NCBI RefSeq assembly: GCF_012273895.1
Contig: NC_052116.1
Span: 7,750,001 to 7,814,000, forward strand
DNA: 64,000 nt
Origin: Zerene cesonia
Taxonomy: Eukaryota > Arthropoda > Insecta > Lepidoptera > Pieridae
Direction: 5' to 3'
The position numbers and the translations under genes are program-made. Positions 13,185 to 25,766 of this stretch are shown here, piece after piece. How positions within the stretch are numbered: the stretch's first letter is position 1; the number at the start of each line of letters is the position of its first letter. The notes beneath the pieces are model-generated. The model searched no databases, was not told where the DNA came from, and was given only the letters and a program-made list of their open reading frames with translations.

Positions 13185-13470
13185 GGTAGCTTACCTTATA
13201 AGCGGTTACCATCATCCATTTACAGAAGTAGAACCTCTGCAAATGCGTTGCGCCCCTTAAAGCGTAAAGGGAAGAGGAAAGGATTGAGTACGGCAATAGA
13301 GGAATGGACAGGGAGAAGAGGGGCAAAAGGATAAGGTCTCTGGCTCCCCCACTACCCGAACGATACATAATAGCATTCGAATGCCACTATTTCAAGCCGA
13401 TATTCTATGAAGGTGGCAACTTTCTCGGAGCGAGCCGACCCAATTCGATTCGGAATTTGCGCGGCTCCCA
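13185..13470 (-). mobile_element. ATGACATAA-type retroposon, diverged
   Basis: Contains CCTCTGCAAATGCGTTGCG, GAATGGACAGGGAGAAGAGG, TCTGGCTCCCCCACTACC and TTCAAGCCGATATTCTATG in family order, and extends into AGCGAGCCGACCCAATTCG, the reverse of the usual 5' end. Confidence 0.7.
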
Positions 13471-13896
13471 CCTAAAAATCAATAAATTTAGAAACCTATT
13501 CGCTAAAATTTAGACCTAATATCAAACAAACGTTTTACAGGCAATCAACTTTTATGTCAAATACAATAACATAACTAAAAGGAAGGATAATACACGATTC
13601 TCATTGAATAAAACATTTCAAATGTCGTCTTACCGAGGAATCTCTTTTGATCTTCTTCCATTCAATAATGCGATCCAATGTCAATAGAAACCCTTTGAAA
13701 TGCTACATTTTATTGGCGCGTAGGTATGTGGCAAGGTTACGAAGTATGTTCAATTTTATTTTATCTGTAAAGTCTAGGCCTTCAAAATAGACAGTCGTTG
13801 GAGCTGAGGGTATAAATAAAAACTTTAATCAATGTCCTCTTTTGAAATTCGATTAGAACATTGAATACTATAAAATAATTCACTCAAATGTATCAA

Positions 13897-14052
13897 TCTA
13901 TACTAATAGTATAAAGACGAAATTTTTTGTATAGTTTTCACGCAAAAACCACTGGACCGATTTCAAAAATTCTTTCCCATTAGAAAGTTGTAATTTCACT
14001 GTCTGACATAGGTTGTATATGTACCACGGGCGAAGTCGGGGCGAACAGCTAG
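13897..14052 (+). mobile_element. Short Helitron-like element, family 2
   Basis: A/TCTATACTAATAGTATAAAG at the start and CGAACAGCTAG/T at the end, about 156 bp. Internal CCGATTTCAAAAATTCTTTC and ACCACGGGCGAAGTCGGGGC. Confidence 0.7.
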
Positions 14053-14179
14053 TATTGAATAAGATCATTCGAGCTCATTACATCAAGACTAAAATCTAGT
14101 CTGTGCCAAAAAATCATGACGCAATAATTTTCTTATACGATAATAACATACTGGTAACAGCCATGTAACAATTAGTTTA

Positions 14180-14375
14180 TCCTACTAATATTATAAATGC
14201 GAAAGTTTGTAAGGATGTGTGTGTGTGTTTGTTGCCCTTTCACGCAAAAACTACTAGACCGATTGCAATGAAATTTGGTACGTAGACAGCTGGACAACTG
14301 GAATAACATATAGGCAACTTTTTATATTCCTACGGTATACGAACTTACGCGAGTGAAACCGCGGGGCGCAGCTAG
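14180..14375 (+). mobile_element. Lep1-like non-autonomous Helitron
   Basis: A/TCCTACTAATATTATAAATG to GGGGCGCAGCTAG/T, with an extra TG dinucleotide unit and a small deletion before TATTCCTACGG. It lies 127 bp after a family-2 element. Confidence 0.75.
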
Positions 14376-15746
14376 TTCTCTATATTAAGCAAGGGCTCAG
14401 CTAATAAACCGAAATAAACCCAACAAATAACAAATGAGTCCATCACGCCGCTGTCAATCGCCCATATTGTGCAATCTGCACAAGAGTATCTCGGACGGTG
14501 ATATATTGTTGTGATCAAGAAATACTGTCTCGTACGGTTCTATTAGGTTTATATGGGACTAGCTGTTCTTGGTTTAAATTATGACTTCTTTAGTATAGTC
14601 ACAGATAATGTAATACTTTTATAAGTGTGTTTATGATTATTACAATTTTTTGTGCATTATCTTTATTATGTCAACTATTATTTGTGGCAATTCTGTTATT
14701 TCTCGACTGGAATTTGTTTGGAGTTTATTTTGAAAATCTGATTTTTATAGGAAAAACTCTAATGCTTTGAACTTCAAGAAAACTAGGCTCTTATGACGAT
14801 TTTGAAAATTCTTAATATTAATAAGTCAAACAAACAAGCAACCGTAAAATCTTATTCGCATTTACAATGCGTTTTTCTCTCGCACCCTTAGTACGATAAT
14901 TTATGGTTTAAAAACATGATATTTGTGAACTCAACTCATACTATGAAAATATGTATGTTTCAAATATTGTTGTGTACCATAATTTACTTAACTATTATTG
15001 TGCTAACAAATGATTATTTTTTAGAAATAGCCTAAATAGATGAAATGAATATTCGTTGTAAGGATAGCTTTTTCCTATATTATGCTTTCTAATGTATCTA
15101 AAGACGCCATTTTCCAAATGTCTTCCTTTCTTATATAAAAATATGCAAAAAGTTAATAAAGTGAGCAAAAATATAGCGGGTTCCAATGTGCCGATATAAT
15201 ACATCGTCACATCAATGATAAAATTGCGTCAAAATTGATAGCTGGGCTCCGACGACGTCATATCGTAAAATAAATTTCTTGCTATATTAACGCTTCCTTT
15301 TTTTAGATAAAACCTAACAAGTTTTATAAAGATATTATGAAATTGTGTTCATTAGGAATTACGTTAAAGATGTAAATTAATAGCTGGCTGTTAATAATTT
15401 TTTTAATCGACTCGGTAATAATTTGATGACTTTTAAAGTGAAAAACGTAAGAAATGACATTTAATGTACGAAATATGAACTAACATATTACGCATATTCG
15501 ACTACAAAATTCGCTTGTTAAACTTAATAAACAATCAACGGATCTGACCATTATAGTCCTAATTAGTCATGTCAAAGTTGTGTATGAAATATAAATGGTG
15601 ATTAAATGTTGCCCGTTATACACGTATTATAATTATATAATATGTATTATTAGTATATAGTATATATTAGTATATATAATTATAGTATTTATCTGGTAAA
15701 CTTTGACTATGGCAAAAGTAACAAAACATTTCAAGGGTAAGTATAT
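14376..15746. other. No gene seen; AT-rich
   Basis: Includes an irregular TA-rich stretch around 15625-15690. Frames are short and without recognised motif. Confidence 0.55.
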
Positions 15747-15923
15747 CTAGCACAACAAGTCTACCCCGGTTTCGCTCGTGGTACGTATTATTTATTATAT
15801 AGCACTTGGATTGCGTGTGACATGTACGAATACATTCCTTTTATCGGTCGAGTAGTTCCTGAAATAACGCGTTCAAACAAATAACCAACAAACTAATTCT
15901 ACAGTATTATTAAGTATATAAGA
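15747..15923 (-). mobile_element. Short Helitron-like element, family 2, diverged
   Basis: It shares AGTAGTTCCTGAAATAACGC, GTTCAAACAAATAACC and CCCCGGTTTCGCTCGTGGTA with the other copies; CTAG at 15747. Confidence 0.6.
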
Positions 15924-16349
15924 TAAGAGATTTTAGATAAGTATATATATTACCGTTATAAAACACACAAACAAACCCAGTTCCATCTGCAATGCTGTTT
16001 AAAACGACCGCATTTCTAAGCTACGAGATCTCTCCAGTTCTGAGTGTCACTTCAGCTGAGATTTACACAAGTAGTTAACAAACTAACACGCCTCATGGCA
16101 TGGGCACTATTAAGTGATATAAGGGTGATAACCATAGGTGAGGTCTTAACAATTAACTGAGATAAACTTTGCGGTAGGTTTTAGACTTGATTCAGTAGTA
16201 TGTGAGTCTTGATTTTCCTTAATATATAGTTTGGATTATAGTATAAATGCTTTGCTTGCTATTATATGCACATATATAATAGACATCAAATTAGATAGTA
16301 TTTTATTTCGTTCAGATAATAACATCATAACATAATGTCTTAACGCAAC

Positions 16350-16553
16350 ATTTCCTGGCCTATTTCCTTTTCCTCACCCGTCCCAGTCCATTCCTTCTTT
16401 CCTGTCATGAATTCGTTCCTTTTCCCTTACCCACTAAAAGCGGGCAGCGCATTCGCAGAGGCACTACCTTTGTGAATGTTCATGGGCGGTGGTGATCGTT
16501 TACCATCAGGCGAACCACCAGCTCAGTTGCCCGCTATGACATAAAAAAAAAAA
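16350..16553 (+). mobile_element. ATGACATAA-type retroposon, 3' two thirds
   Basis: CCTATTTCCTTTTCCTCACC, then CCCAGTCCATTCC, GCGGGCAGCGCATTCGC, CATGGGCGGTGGTGATCG and CCGCTATGACATAAAAAAAA. Confidence 0.75.
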
Positions 16554-18142
16554 CATATTATGGGTGCTTGCCTTTTATATTTTTGTCAAATTTCAACTAC
16601 GTAAGGAAACAATGTAGTTTAACCTATAAACGTAATGTGTCAGTTTAAAAAGATTTGTATCTAATTACTGTTCGATTAATAATTATTTGCCTTTTATTCC
16701 AATTTCTAAGGAACTCCTCTCTTCCTGGAACTAACTTAAAACAAAACTCGTTTAGAGACATCTGTGATAAAATTTTCCAGGTCAAAAAGTCAGCAAAGTT
16801 ATTGCGAATAGCGTGCAAATTTTTTTATACTTTTCCGGTGAATTTTTAAACAGACTCCTAATTTGGCGAATAAAATTATAATTAAGAAACATGTGTTATA
16901 AAAGGATATTACCGTGACATGTAAATACCGTACGTAGCCTAATGGATTATGGTCTAATCTCTCTTGGGAGGCCTTAGTCACTATGCGGAGCATTAAAAGG
17001 CAAATTAGGACAATGTTGTTATTCAAATATTATTGTCGTGACTACTGACTACCGTACTTTCCTATTTAAATTTTAATAACACATAACTCTAGGCAGCAAA
17101 TACTATTTTAGCGACTTCGAAATAAGACATTGTACCAATTTTATAAAGCTATTAAGTCAGATCTATCATTAGATTAGTTTTTACCCGAAATTAAATGAAT
17201 CTCAGAGTATATTTGCTAACGGTAAACACGACATCAGAATTAGCGTAAAGACAGTGTTTAATCTAGTCTTTATAAGGTTAGGTAATTTGGAGAATTGAAG
17301 AAAAACTTTTTACGGGGAAACTTTGAACATTGGGTCGATTTCGTGAGTTATATTAAAGAAAAAGGTCCGTCACCCGTGGAATGCGACCTTGTGACAACTC
17401 AATAGGATCATGCATTAAATAAGGGAAAGAAATTTTAAGTTTGTATAATATCATAGTGTAATAATCTACACAGTTGTGCAACTAAGACGTTTAGACAGGT
17501 TAATCGTGCAGGGGTAAGGGGCGAGATGCGGAAAGACGAGCCCGAGCTACAAACGCCATATTGTTAGCAGTTCGGGGCACTATTAAGGGGCTGCTGCGCG
17601 CATGTTTTTATGTTTGTAGATATGTATGAATAGACGTGATATGTATGACGTTGTCAATTAAAAACAAGAACAAATTGACATACATTGTGCTGTGAGAGAT
17701 AAGAAGGATCTGTTTCATCATAACTATAACCACTACTCATAAGATACCTCAAAACTAGTTCCTCCGTCCTTTTCCAGCTTGTACAATTATTGCTTTTCCT
17801 TGAACAACAGATCTCATCGTTTCTAATGTAATTTATATCAACAAATAACCAAGAAATAAGAAATGAAAGCAGTATTTAATCTTGGCATATACCGTGCAAT
17901 TTCCTAAGTCCCGTTATTTCCGACATCTTTAAATTAATAGTGAAATTATACCGAAACTGAGAACTATTAATTTGAGTGTTAGTGTGGATACCATGAATTC
18001 AAGTGAACGTAATATATAATTACACGGGTGATATTAATGAGTTTTGTTCTAGATTGTTCTCAAGAACTCAATTATATTTTAGTGAAGGTTATTAAAGAAT
18101 TTAATATATCAATGATAAATACACAGGTAAGGACATCGGACT
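16554..18142. other. No gene seen; one GC-rich island near 17.5 kb
   Basis: Mostly AT-rich. 17505-17610 is clearly GC-richer (GGGGCGAGATGCGG, GGGGCTGCTGCGCGC) but the ATG there is followed by a stop after 13 codons. It could be a regulatory element or an untranslated exon; nothing decides. Confidence 0.45.
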
Positions 18143-18345
18143 TAAATCGAAAAGTCGGGCATTCGCGAGCAGATGAGCGCGCAAGAAATAAATTGATTCT
18201 TCAATTTATCCGCGCACTATACCAATATTACTAAGAATCAAAAGTTCGACGACATACATCTGCCAAGCTGCACTTGGGCAACACCGTGGATTATGACCTG
18301 AACCTTTTCCTAGCAGTGGTAACGTATATGGGCTTATGATGGTTC
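18143..18345 (+). mobile_element. (ATG)n SINE, old diverged copy
   Basis: It retains GAAATAAATTGATT, AATCAAAAGTTCGACGAC, the CTTGG block, GTGGATTATGACCTGAACC and GTATATGGGCTTATGATGG, with many substitutions. It abuts a Helitron-like element starting at 18350. Confidence 0.6.
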
Positions 18346-18349
18346 ATGA

Positions 18350-18537
18350 TCGCTACATAGTATAAAACAAAGTCGCTTTCTCTGTCCTTATGTATGCTTA
18401 AATCTTTAAAATTACGCACCGGATCTTGATGAGGTTTTTTTTAATGATTTAGTGATTGGAGAGGAAGATTTATATATTAAATAACATCTATTAAACTACT
18501 CCGAATTAAGGCGTGCGAAGCCGCGGGCAAAAGTTAA
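18350..18537 (+). mobile_element. Helitron-like element, family 3
   Basis: A/TCGCTACATAGTATAAAACA at the start, TCGCTTTCTCTGTCC, CACCGGATCTTGATGAGG, TGCGAAGCCGCGGGCAAAAG near the end. A reverse-orientation copy lies at 55342-55527. Confidence 0.65.
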
Positions 18538-19935
18538 TTGTGTATAAACTAGAATTTCCTCGATCGGCATGGTTTAACATAACATTCATAAACGGGAAAG
18601 AATTTTCCATATAGATTTAATAATAACACGATATGTGATTTTACCAACTCCAGTAACCAACAATATTGTGTATAAACAAAATACATATTCTCCTTCCACG
18701 ATATTTCCTGTATCATTAAATATTTATGATAAGTGCAATTTTTAAAGTTGATACAATCGATTAAGATCTATAAACCTCCAATAATACTATGTTAAACCTT
18801 TTCCCCACCTTTTTATGTAGGCAAGCAATACATTTTTAGCTTAACAAAGGAAATAATTAATTCTCTCTAGTACCCTCAGGTGTATAAAAACGTATAATAT
18901 ATATTAAAATAAACAATTATAAAGGCAATACTCGTTTAATTTAATAAGTTATATGATTGCGAAAAGTTGTGTAATATTTGCTTGTAATTTAACATTATTT
19001 TACGTTACATTTTAACCTATTGAAGTGAAACCGTTAATAAAAATCTGATCCATCATGAAAAATGTGATATGATTTATCTTGAGTTACTTGACAAAAAAGT
19101 GAATTGTGTCTTGTCCATTGAATTTAATAATTCTCACTGTATGCTAATAGCATCCCAGCCTTCAAGTTATTAAAACATTCAACAAGCCCCATGTTTGCGC
19201 AAACCACTAAAATGCTTTATCAAGTCCATAATGAAAGCACACATTGTATATGATACTCTTTGTACCTCATCTACTTGGAAATTCATTAAGAAACGAATTA
19301 GCTCCGGGGTTCAAGAAATTTCGTGAAAATGATTAGAGCAGTGCCGATTTTATGACCCCACGGGTGCGAGTAACTCTGTCCTCGGAACCTCTTTCAGGCC
19401 CGCTAGTTTCGAAAATCGATAGACGTTACAAATAGTCTATATTTTATCAAACTAGCTAGTCACTAGAACTTAATTGGATCCAAGTAATTAACAGCGTTTT
19501 AAAATGATTATAAATCAGTAGTTTTAGCTTTTATAATCATATACTTAATGCAATTTTCAATATTTGAAAAACATAAAAAAAGAAATCTTCATGAGGCGGG
19601 ATTCGAAAGAGGAATGACGAAAGATGTAGGTTTGACTTTGAATACTTTGTGTATTATTAAATGGGTTGGAATAAGTTTTAATAATATTTTATTATTATCT
19701 CTCCATAATACTCGGGTACCTCCAGAAGGAAAGCACCCGGTCTTTTGGAAGGCTTACGTGGGGACACAGATCCAACACGCAGAGGCCCTTTAGAGAATTT
19801 AATGTGTTGTGGGACACCTTATTATTATTATGCGGAATCAGGGAATAAATTGAAGCTTCGTATAATTTCCTAACCCCTAGTCTCTATAAATGATAAATAA
19901 TATTTTATCTTATGAACAACTCTTTTATAAATGTA
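18538..19935. other. No gene seen; possible unassigned repeat near 19.7 kb
   Basis: 19690-19860 (CTCGGGTACCTCCAGAAGG, TACGTGGGGACACAGATCC) differs in composition from its surroundings and suggests an old mobile-element piece, but no second copy is present here. The rest is AT-rich. Confidence 0.45.
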
Positions 19936-20114
19936 CTAGCTGCATCCGGCAAACGCTGTTCTGCCTTACTCTTATCATTTAGGGGTGTGAAAAATAGATG
20001 TTAGCCGATTCTCAGACCTACCCAATATGCTCACCAAATTTCAGAGGAATCGGTCAAGCCGTTTCGGAGGAGTATAGAGACTAACATTGTGACACGAGAA
20101 TTTTATATATAAGA
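19936..20114 (-). mobile_element. Helitron-like element, family 4
   Basis: CTAG at 19936, GCATCCGGCAAACGCTGTTC, AGACCTACCCAATATGC, CGGTCAAGCCGTTTCGGAGG, and ending TTTATATATAAGATA. It is reverse-complement related to 61019-61199. Confidence 0.7.
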
Positions 20115-23100
20115 TATAAAAACCAAACTTTAAGTATTACTCCCAATGAGGTAACAGGGCTCAAAATTTATCAATCCGTCCCTGATCCCAAACGATATCA
20201 TACGAAAGTTTAAATTATAATCCAAATTACATAGGTTGAGGAAGGTTCATAGGGCGCGTGGTCTAATTATGAACATAAACTTACTCAATCAGCTTGTTCC
20301 GAAATTACATTACGCTGATTTTCACAAAGTTAAATTTGATTTATATTGCCATGAAATATTGTTGGCAAAAATAACACAGTTCCATTCTAAAGACCGCCGA
20401 ATGTCGAATATTTCTCTGGTTTGCATCCATTTGCATAGCCTATGTATTCTATGATTTATTTTTCATACAATAGATGTTTTATCTGGATATGCGTTAAACC
20501 TTTTTGTGTGATGTCGTGCTGGCCACTCACAGATTTTTTTATTTCGGAATAATGGATTCGATTTTTTTTTATGACGTCGTATTAATTAGAATATCGCGTT
20601 ATCGTCCATGTATTGCGTGTTGTGCGTGTTTTTGTGTCGGATAATTAAATTACTATATATTATTAAGAACACTTTGCTAACGAAATAATGTAATTCTTTT
20701 CTAACTTTTGCAGACTCGATTCTTTTAATTTAAAACAGAAGTAAAAAGTGTAGCGAGATAAAATAATGGGTAATATTTTTTGTTGGCAATTACTGTGGAG
20801 AAAGAACATATAAAGTATACTTTCCGTTTTCTAAAATTACCGACAAGTAAGATAAATATGACATTAAATCTATCAATAAGAGCAAGAAACTATAGCTTTA
20901 TTATTATACAAGCTGTAGCTGTATATTAAACAAGCCATATGCTTTATTATACAAGATTTCACACTACAGTCGGACCGCACTGAAAATAAACAATATCAAA
21001 AAGCAAGCACGCGAACGCATACCCAATTGGAGTGTGTTATGACTGTATTGTGCCAGTTTTCGTACAGACAATATAAGCTTGCATGTAATTTCCCCCAAGA
21101 ACGAGAGTTTCTGTAAATATTTTTACCAGTGGCGTCGAGATTTTCATAAATTAGCATAGTCCATGGAATGCGAGCCGCGTCGCAATTTAGTTTTTGTTTG
21201 CAAATGTTAAATATGTGGTGGAGCGCGGGTTTTCATTTTTTTAAGGTTTTTATTAAAATTTTTAGATTGTAATTTTATGTATTTTTAGTAGGTACATATT
21301 AATATAGAAAGAAAACATATTTTCGTATCGTTCGAATGAAATAAAATTTGAACATGAAAATTGCTTTAAATTATAATAGAATATTATATTTACTTTATAC
21401 TGATCAAAACAAAATAGTGGTCCCTAAAATTTGTTGCTCTTACACAAAAATATTAAAGAATATTGTTTGTTCGCGGCTACATAATAATGTTATTGCTCAC
21501 TCTTTATTCTAAAATTTATAAAACAATGATGATGATTTTTATATTTACTAGCGCTTTTGAATGGAAAATATGAAAGAAAAAATCACTGATAAATACAAAT
21601 AGTCTGTTTTAGTTCTTTTCCACTTTTTTCACAAATATGTCTTTTCTTAGCAATGCATTCCTGAAGTTACCCATTCGAAAGTCAGCATATATTTATAGGT
21701 AGGTATATCGGCTTATTAGCGGCTATTGCTTCATGTACATGATTTTAGGACAGATAAAAAAATTCAGAACAAAGACAACAGACTTGCCAATCTCAGGATC
21801 GTGACCTTTTCTATAGACACATATAAACCGAAGATCGTGATTAAACGGTGTATTAAAACCCAAATAACTCCCAGACATACTTATAAGATAATATGTGGTT
21901 ACGATGTCAGTTATGCTTAACAAACCAACAAAATTTTCTACTCACACAATTTAATAAATTTAATAATACTCTTTCATTCGAAGCAGTAATCTAAGCATTA
22001 TACCATCTCATCGCCGGTCGTAAAAGCTTGAAAAATGTAAGCCCATCCATTTGTTATGCACAAATTTTGCCGGGGAAAATCTTGAAAAATACAAGCGTAT
22101 TCTCCAAAGAATCACCGTCCCTTTGATCGTGCGTTTAGCTAATGTTTTCACGCGGGTTCCCTCATAAACGGGTCTATATTAAAATTTATCACGTGAACCG
22201 CCCCACCGAATGCATTATTAAAGATACCGTAATGTTCGCGCGAAAAATGAACATTTAATTTTTTCCTTTTAATAAGGTGGCAGGTTTTTGTTGAAGTTTT
22301 GACGGATACCATTCATTACTGTTCGTTGGCAATGAAGAGTTTCTGCAAGATTTATAGACCACGTAATGACTTTCCTGTTTAGATTTGGTTTAAGGCATAC
22401 ATAGTATTATTACAATGTCTATTTTAAGAAATAATGTAGTACTACTATTATATTTCATTATATTTATTTATATTCTTATATGACAAAGTAACACAAACCT
22501 TTATTACATTATGTCAATGTACACCGTATATAAGTGTATAATCTAGATGTACACAATACATAAAAAATTACGTATTTTATTTTATAGTATACATTTAATA
22601 AAATAAAGAGCCAAATGATTAGCAATAAAGAATGTTGATACGTTACATTCTATTCCATATAATATTTTCTTATTCACATTTTACCATTTTTATACAATCA
22701 TTTGTCAAGTACAGATCTCGAGTACTAAAGCCCCTGAATTATGAAAGATAAAAACGTATTTGTATGTTAATCGTGCTGACTGTAAAAATAAGCTCCATTG
22801 ATATTTAAGGTCCAAGCCGTGTTTGTATCTACAGAAAAATCTTGTGTTTTAGTAAATGAACTGTTATTTTTTACCCGGTTATTTATTCAATGACTGCTTT
22901 TAATATTTATGATAGCTACGGAAATATTCTGCCATGGAAAATAGCTTTCGAAAAATTATGAGAAGAGTTATTTAAAATATAACTAAATTAATTACTATAT
23001 TAGAATACGGTGATGAGTGCCTTAATTTATAACATAATTATTATGGTATCTTCATTTTTAAATTTATTTAATGTTACTGAAACAATCACTACCCATAATG

Positions 23101-24759
23101 TATAATAAATATTTAGAAAAAACACTCTAGCCTTAAGTCATGAAGCGATGAAGCGACATTAAGAGATTTCCTATACAAATCTCACAAAAGTTACTTAAAT
23201 AGCAGTATTACATTTGTTTCATACATATAAAAAACAATACTACTAAATTAAAACCTAAGAAAATTTTCCATTGTATATTTGATCTTGTTTTATACAAAAC
23301 GAACGAACTGCAACTGGCACGAGTAACTCTTTCAATTTAAATAGATTAGAGTGTCGGACAGATACGTGTTTTGTATGAAAATGTGGGTCAACCATTGTCA
23401 TCTGAGCCTGCCGGGAATGGTCGTAAAAACCACTCAGATTCATAAGAAAGATATTCACTTTCTGAGATAATAAACTTTGCGCTAGCGGCTAGTGTAATGG
23501 ACCAATTTCACAACAAACGTTGACTTATAAACGTAATTTTTATAGTATCAAAAGTACAACAATTTATTTTTGTAATATCGCTTTTATACTTCATTTTTTT
23601 TGTGGTATTGTTATTTCAATCATGACTTTTAACTTTCTTGATCTTCTTTTACTTATATGGCGGAATCAAAAGTATTTCACAAAATTACGTTATTGCTATT
23701 ATGGCATAATCTTCTAAGTATCGTTTATCGTATCGTAAACATTAAGAAGTAAGAAGAAATAGAAGCTATTTGCAGAAATAGTAAATTTCCTTAAAATTGA
23801 GAAATGAATGTTTTTGTATATAAACAAAATATCTAGACTCCTTATTTGATCTTGTTCAATTATCACCTCAAGTAAAAGTTATGGTATCTTTACATCTATA
23901 ATATTTGTTTTCAAACCAATTACTACTTATGACACAATTTACACCTTGAAATACCGACAAACAAGCCATTATTATCAAATTGGAAAGAGGATTTACGGCT
24001 AAGAACGCCTATCTAATGAGCTAGGCGTCTGCAAAAAATGGTGTTATATAAGATGATGTTGTGTTCAGTAAAAAGCTTAATCCCGAACCCACCGTTGGCT
24101 CAGTAAACTCACATTGGCAATCAATAAATCAAGTTTTGTATTCTGTAACGCAATATGCTCAAAACCTACTTGAAATGGAATAAAGCGGGATCCGAATTCC
24201 GTCTTGTTTGTCTTAAGCCCCTAATACTGTTTGCTCACAGCTCAATCTTACGTATCACACGAGCTTGAATGAGAATGTACTTTTATTGATACTGCGCGAT
24301 AATTGTATGCCATGTTGAGTCTGTGTGTTTGTGTCCCGAGAAAGTTCTGGAAGCCTATATTTTGATTTCATTTATAGTATTATTTCGTAAATTTGTATTT
24401 GTGTTGATAAAACTACACAGTTACAAGAACAATGTAAATTACAATAATTTTATATCATTCTTACTGTTGGATAGACTGCGTTTTATGCAGTGTTATCTAT
24501 TATGATACTTGGACACGAAATGTTTAGGTAAGAGGTCGCTTAAAAGAACTGGGCCGCGTAATCGTATTCTTAAATACCTCACCGTACAATTGAATTAAAA
24601 AATGTGGTTGGAAAAAGTCGAATAATAATGAATATCGCGCTATTTTATATAGGCCCTAATTGATGTTCAGGCTCGTCGAACATCGTATTGAATAGGAGTA
24701 TAATAATTTGTCGTAGACATTGCTGTGTCATCTATGAACAGATTAATTACAATAAATAT
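20115..24759. other. 4.6 kb without recognisable gene or repeat
   Basis: The longest repeat-poor stretch in the window, upstream of the Beat exons and downstream of the cuticle gene. Local GC-richer spots at 22125-22260 could be regulatory. No coding motif found. Confidence 0.5.
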
Positions 24760-24765
24760 TTTATT
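24760..24765 (-). terminator. Polyadenylation signal AATAAA of the cuticle gene
   Basis: AATAAA on the minus strand lies about 30 bases past the TAG stop codon of the cuticle-protein gene. It is the first canonical signal downstream and suits a short 3' UTR. Confidence 0.55.
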
Positions 24766-24794
24766 AACTAATACAAACTGTCTATAACATATCA

Positions 24795-25169
24795 CTAGGC
24801 TCTTCGACGTGACTTCTCTTCTGCACCCGCTGTTAGCTGTTCAATGCTGTAATGTTCGGTTTCCATGTGAGTTCCATTGATGCCAGCGTAGTATTTCGTA
24901 ACGTATAGCTCGCCGTCATCACCGATGTAGGAATATTGGCCTTCAGTCACGAGGACATAACCGCCATTACCGCTTGGCACCAGCCAAGCGCGTTGGGAGA
25001 CCACGGTTCCTTCAGCGGTGACGTAGCGGTAAGCATATTGACCGTACTCATCGTGGACTTCTTCTTGCTCCAACGCTGGTTGAGCACGCCTGACCATCAG
25101 CTCTCGGTCGTAGCTTGGAGCAGATATTACTACAACCGCCAAAGCAGATATAATAATAAACGTATTCAT
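24795..25169 (-). CDS. Cuticle protein, diverged Rebers-Riddiford (CPR, RR-1-like)
   Basis: This is a complete 124-residue secreted protein. Residues 1-17 (MNTFIIISALAVVVISA) form a signal peptide, with likely cleavage before PSYDRE. Residues 43-103 resemble the Rebers-Riddiford chitin-binding region (chitin_bind_4): YGQYAYRYVTAEG, then EGQYSYIGDDGELYVTKYYA, then NGTHME. In canonical members the last part is close to G-x-Y-S-Y-x-x-P-D-G followed by Y-x-A-D-E-N-G-F; here the proline and the DEN core have changed, so it is an atypical member. There are no cysteines, as usual for the family. The tail EEKSRRRA is basic. It appears to be a single exon, whereas many cuticle genes have an intron in the signal peptide. 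Start choice is supported by the signal peptide and an upstream TATA box. Expected role: structural chitin binding in the extracellular cuticle. Confidence 0.85.
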   Translation of the reverse strand: MNTFIIISALAVVVISAPSYDRELMVRRAQPALEQEEVHDEYGQYAYRYVTAEGTVVSQRAWLVPSGNGGYVLVTEGQYSYIGDDGELYVTKYYAGINGTHMETEHYSIEQLTAGAEEKSRRRA

Positions 25170-25224
25170 GATTTATTTCACTGCAACACTTCACGTCTAC
25201 TGAACTACGGAACAATTTTGTCGA

Positions 25225-25258
25225 GTGTGATGGACATTTGAAAATGCCAGCTCTTATA
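25225..25258 (-). promoter_or_regulatory. Core promoter of the cuticle-protein gene (TATA plus initiator)
   Basis: On the minus strand TATAAGAG lies at 25258-25251, and an initiator-like TCACAC lies at 25230-25225, putting the likely start site near 25228, about 30 bases downstream of TATA. The 5' leader would be about 59 nt before the ATG at 25169. The spacing is that of a standard insect TATA/Inr promoter. Confidence 0.6.
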
Positions 25259-25453
25259 CGAGTAAAAGTACATTAAAGTATCATTAATTAGCTAACACTC
25301 AGTTCTTTAGCGAGTAAATTAACAAATTATATCAATCAAATAATCTTTTATTCGAGTTTTTGTCAGGACATTACTTAATACTAGTCTAATGACACTATTA
25401 CTTAATAAATTAATAGAATTGAGTAACGTTTTTGTTTTCAAACATCTCGTTTT

Positions 25454-25766
25454 TAGAAATTTTGAAAGAATAGAAAAAATTTGATCACGAGGCAGGATTC
25501 GAACCTGCGTATCTTGCCTAACCGTAGCAACGCCTAGCCTCTCGGCCACCCGTGATCCTGCCACAGTAATCGAATTTCTTCCATTCTTTCGGTTTCATGT
25601 GCCTAAGGGGCACCCCACGCCATCTATTGAGATGATTAAGAACCATCACAACCAATACGAAACATTATTTCAATGATTACAATATTGTATCGATGGAACG
25701 CGGCCTTTGTTAAATTTAATTTTTAGTTTTATAGCATTGCATTTCAATGCTATAAAACTAAAAATT
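25454..25766 (-). mobile_element. Composite tRNA-bearing SINE, copy 1, with 14-bp target-site duplication
   Basis: An insertion of about 313 bp is bracketed by a perfect 14-bp direct repeat AAACATCTCGTTTT at 25440-25453 and 25767-25780, as expected from retroposition. In its sense (minus) direction it starts with a long hairpin, runs through a unique body, carries a tRNA-like unit at 25556-25484, and ends in an AT-rich tail. A second, internally deleted copy lies in opposite orientation at 33673-33970. It sits between the cuticle gene and Beat exon A. Confidence 0.7.
25484..25556 (-). tRNA. tRNA-like unit (Ser-type head) inside a SINE, probably a pseudogene
   Basis: The 73-nt unit has a 7-bp acceptor stem (ATCACGG with TCGTGAT), a D-arm/A box TGGCCGAGAGG, a 5-bp anticodon stem TTGCT/GGCAA with loop ACGGTTA, and a perfect T arm GCAGG-TTCGAAT-CCTGC holding B box GGTTCGAATCC. 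Loop position 33 is C instead of the near-universal T, the would-be anticodon is GGT, and the long variable arm of a real tRNA-Ser is missing. It lies inside a retroposed element with a second copy. I therefore read it as a SINE polymerase III promoter head, not a working tRNA gene. Confidence 0.6.

Noticed and set aside
24936..25241. 101-codon plus-strand frame
   Set aside because: Antisense shadow of the cuticle-protein gene.
25484..25556. Functional tRNA gene
   Set aside because: Position 33 is not T, the variable arm is too short for a Ser type, and it lies in a retroposed element with a second copy.
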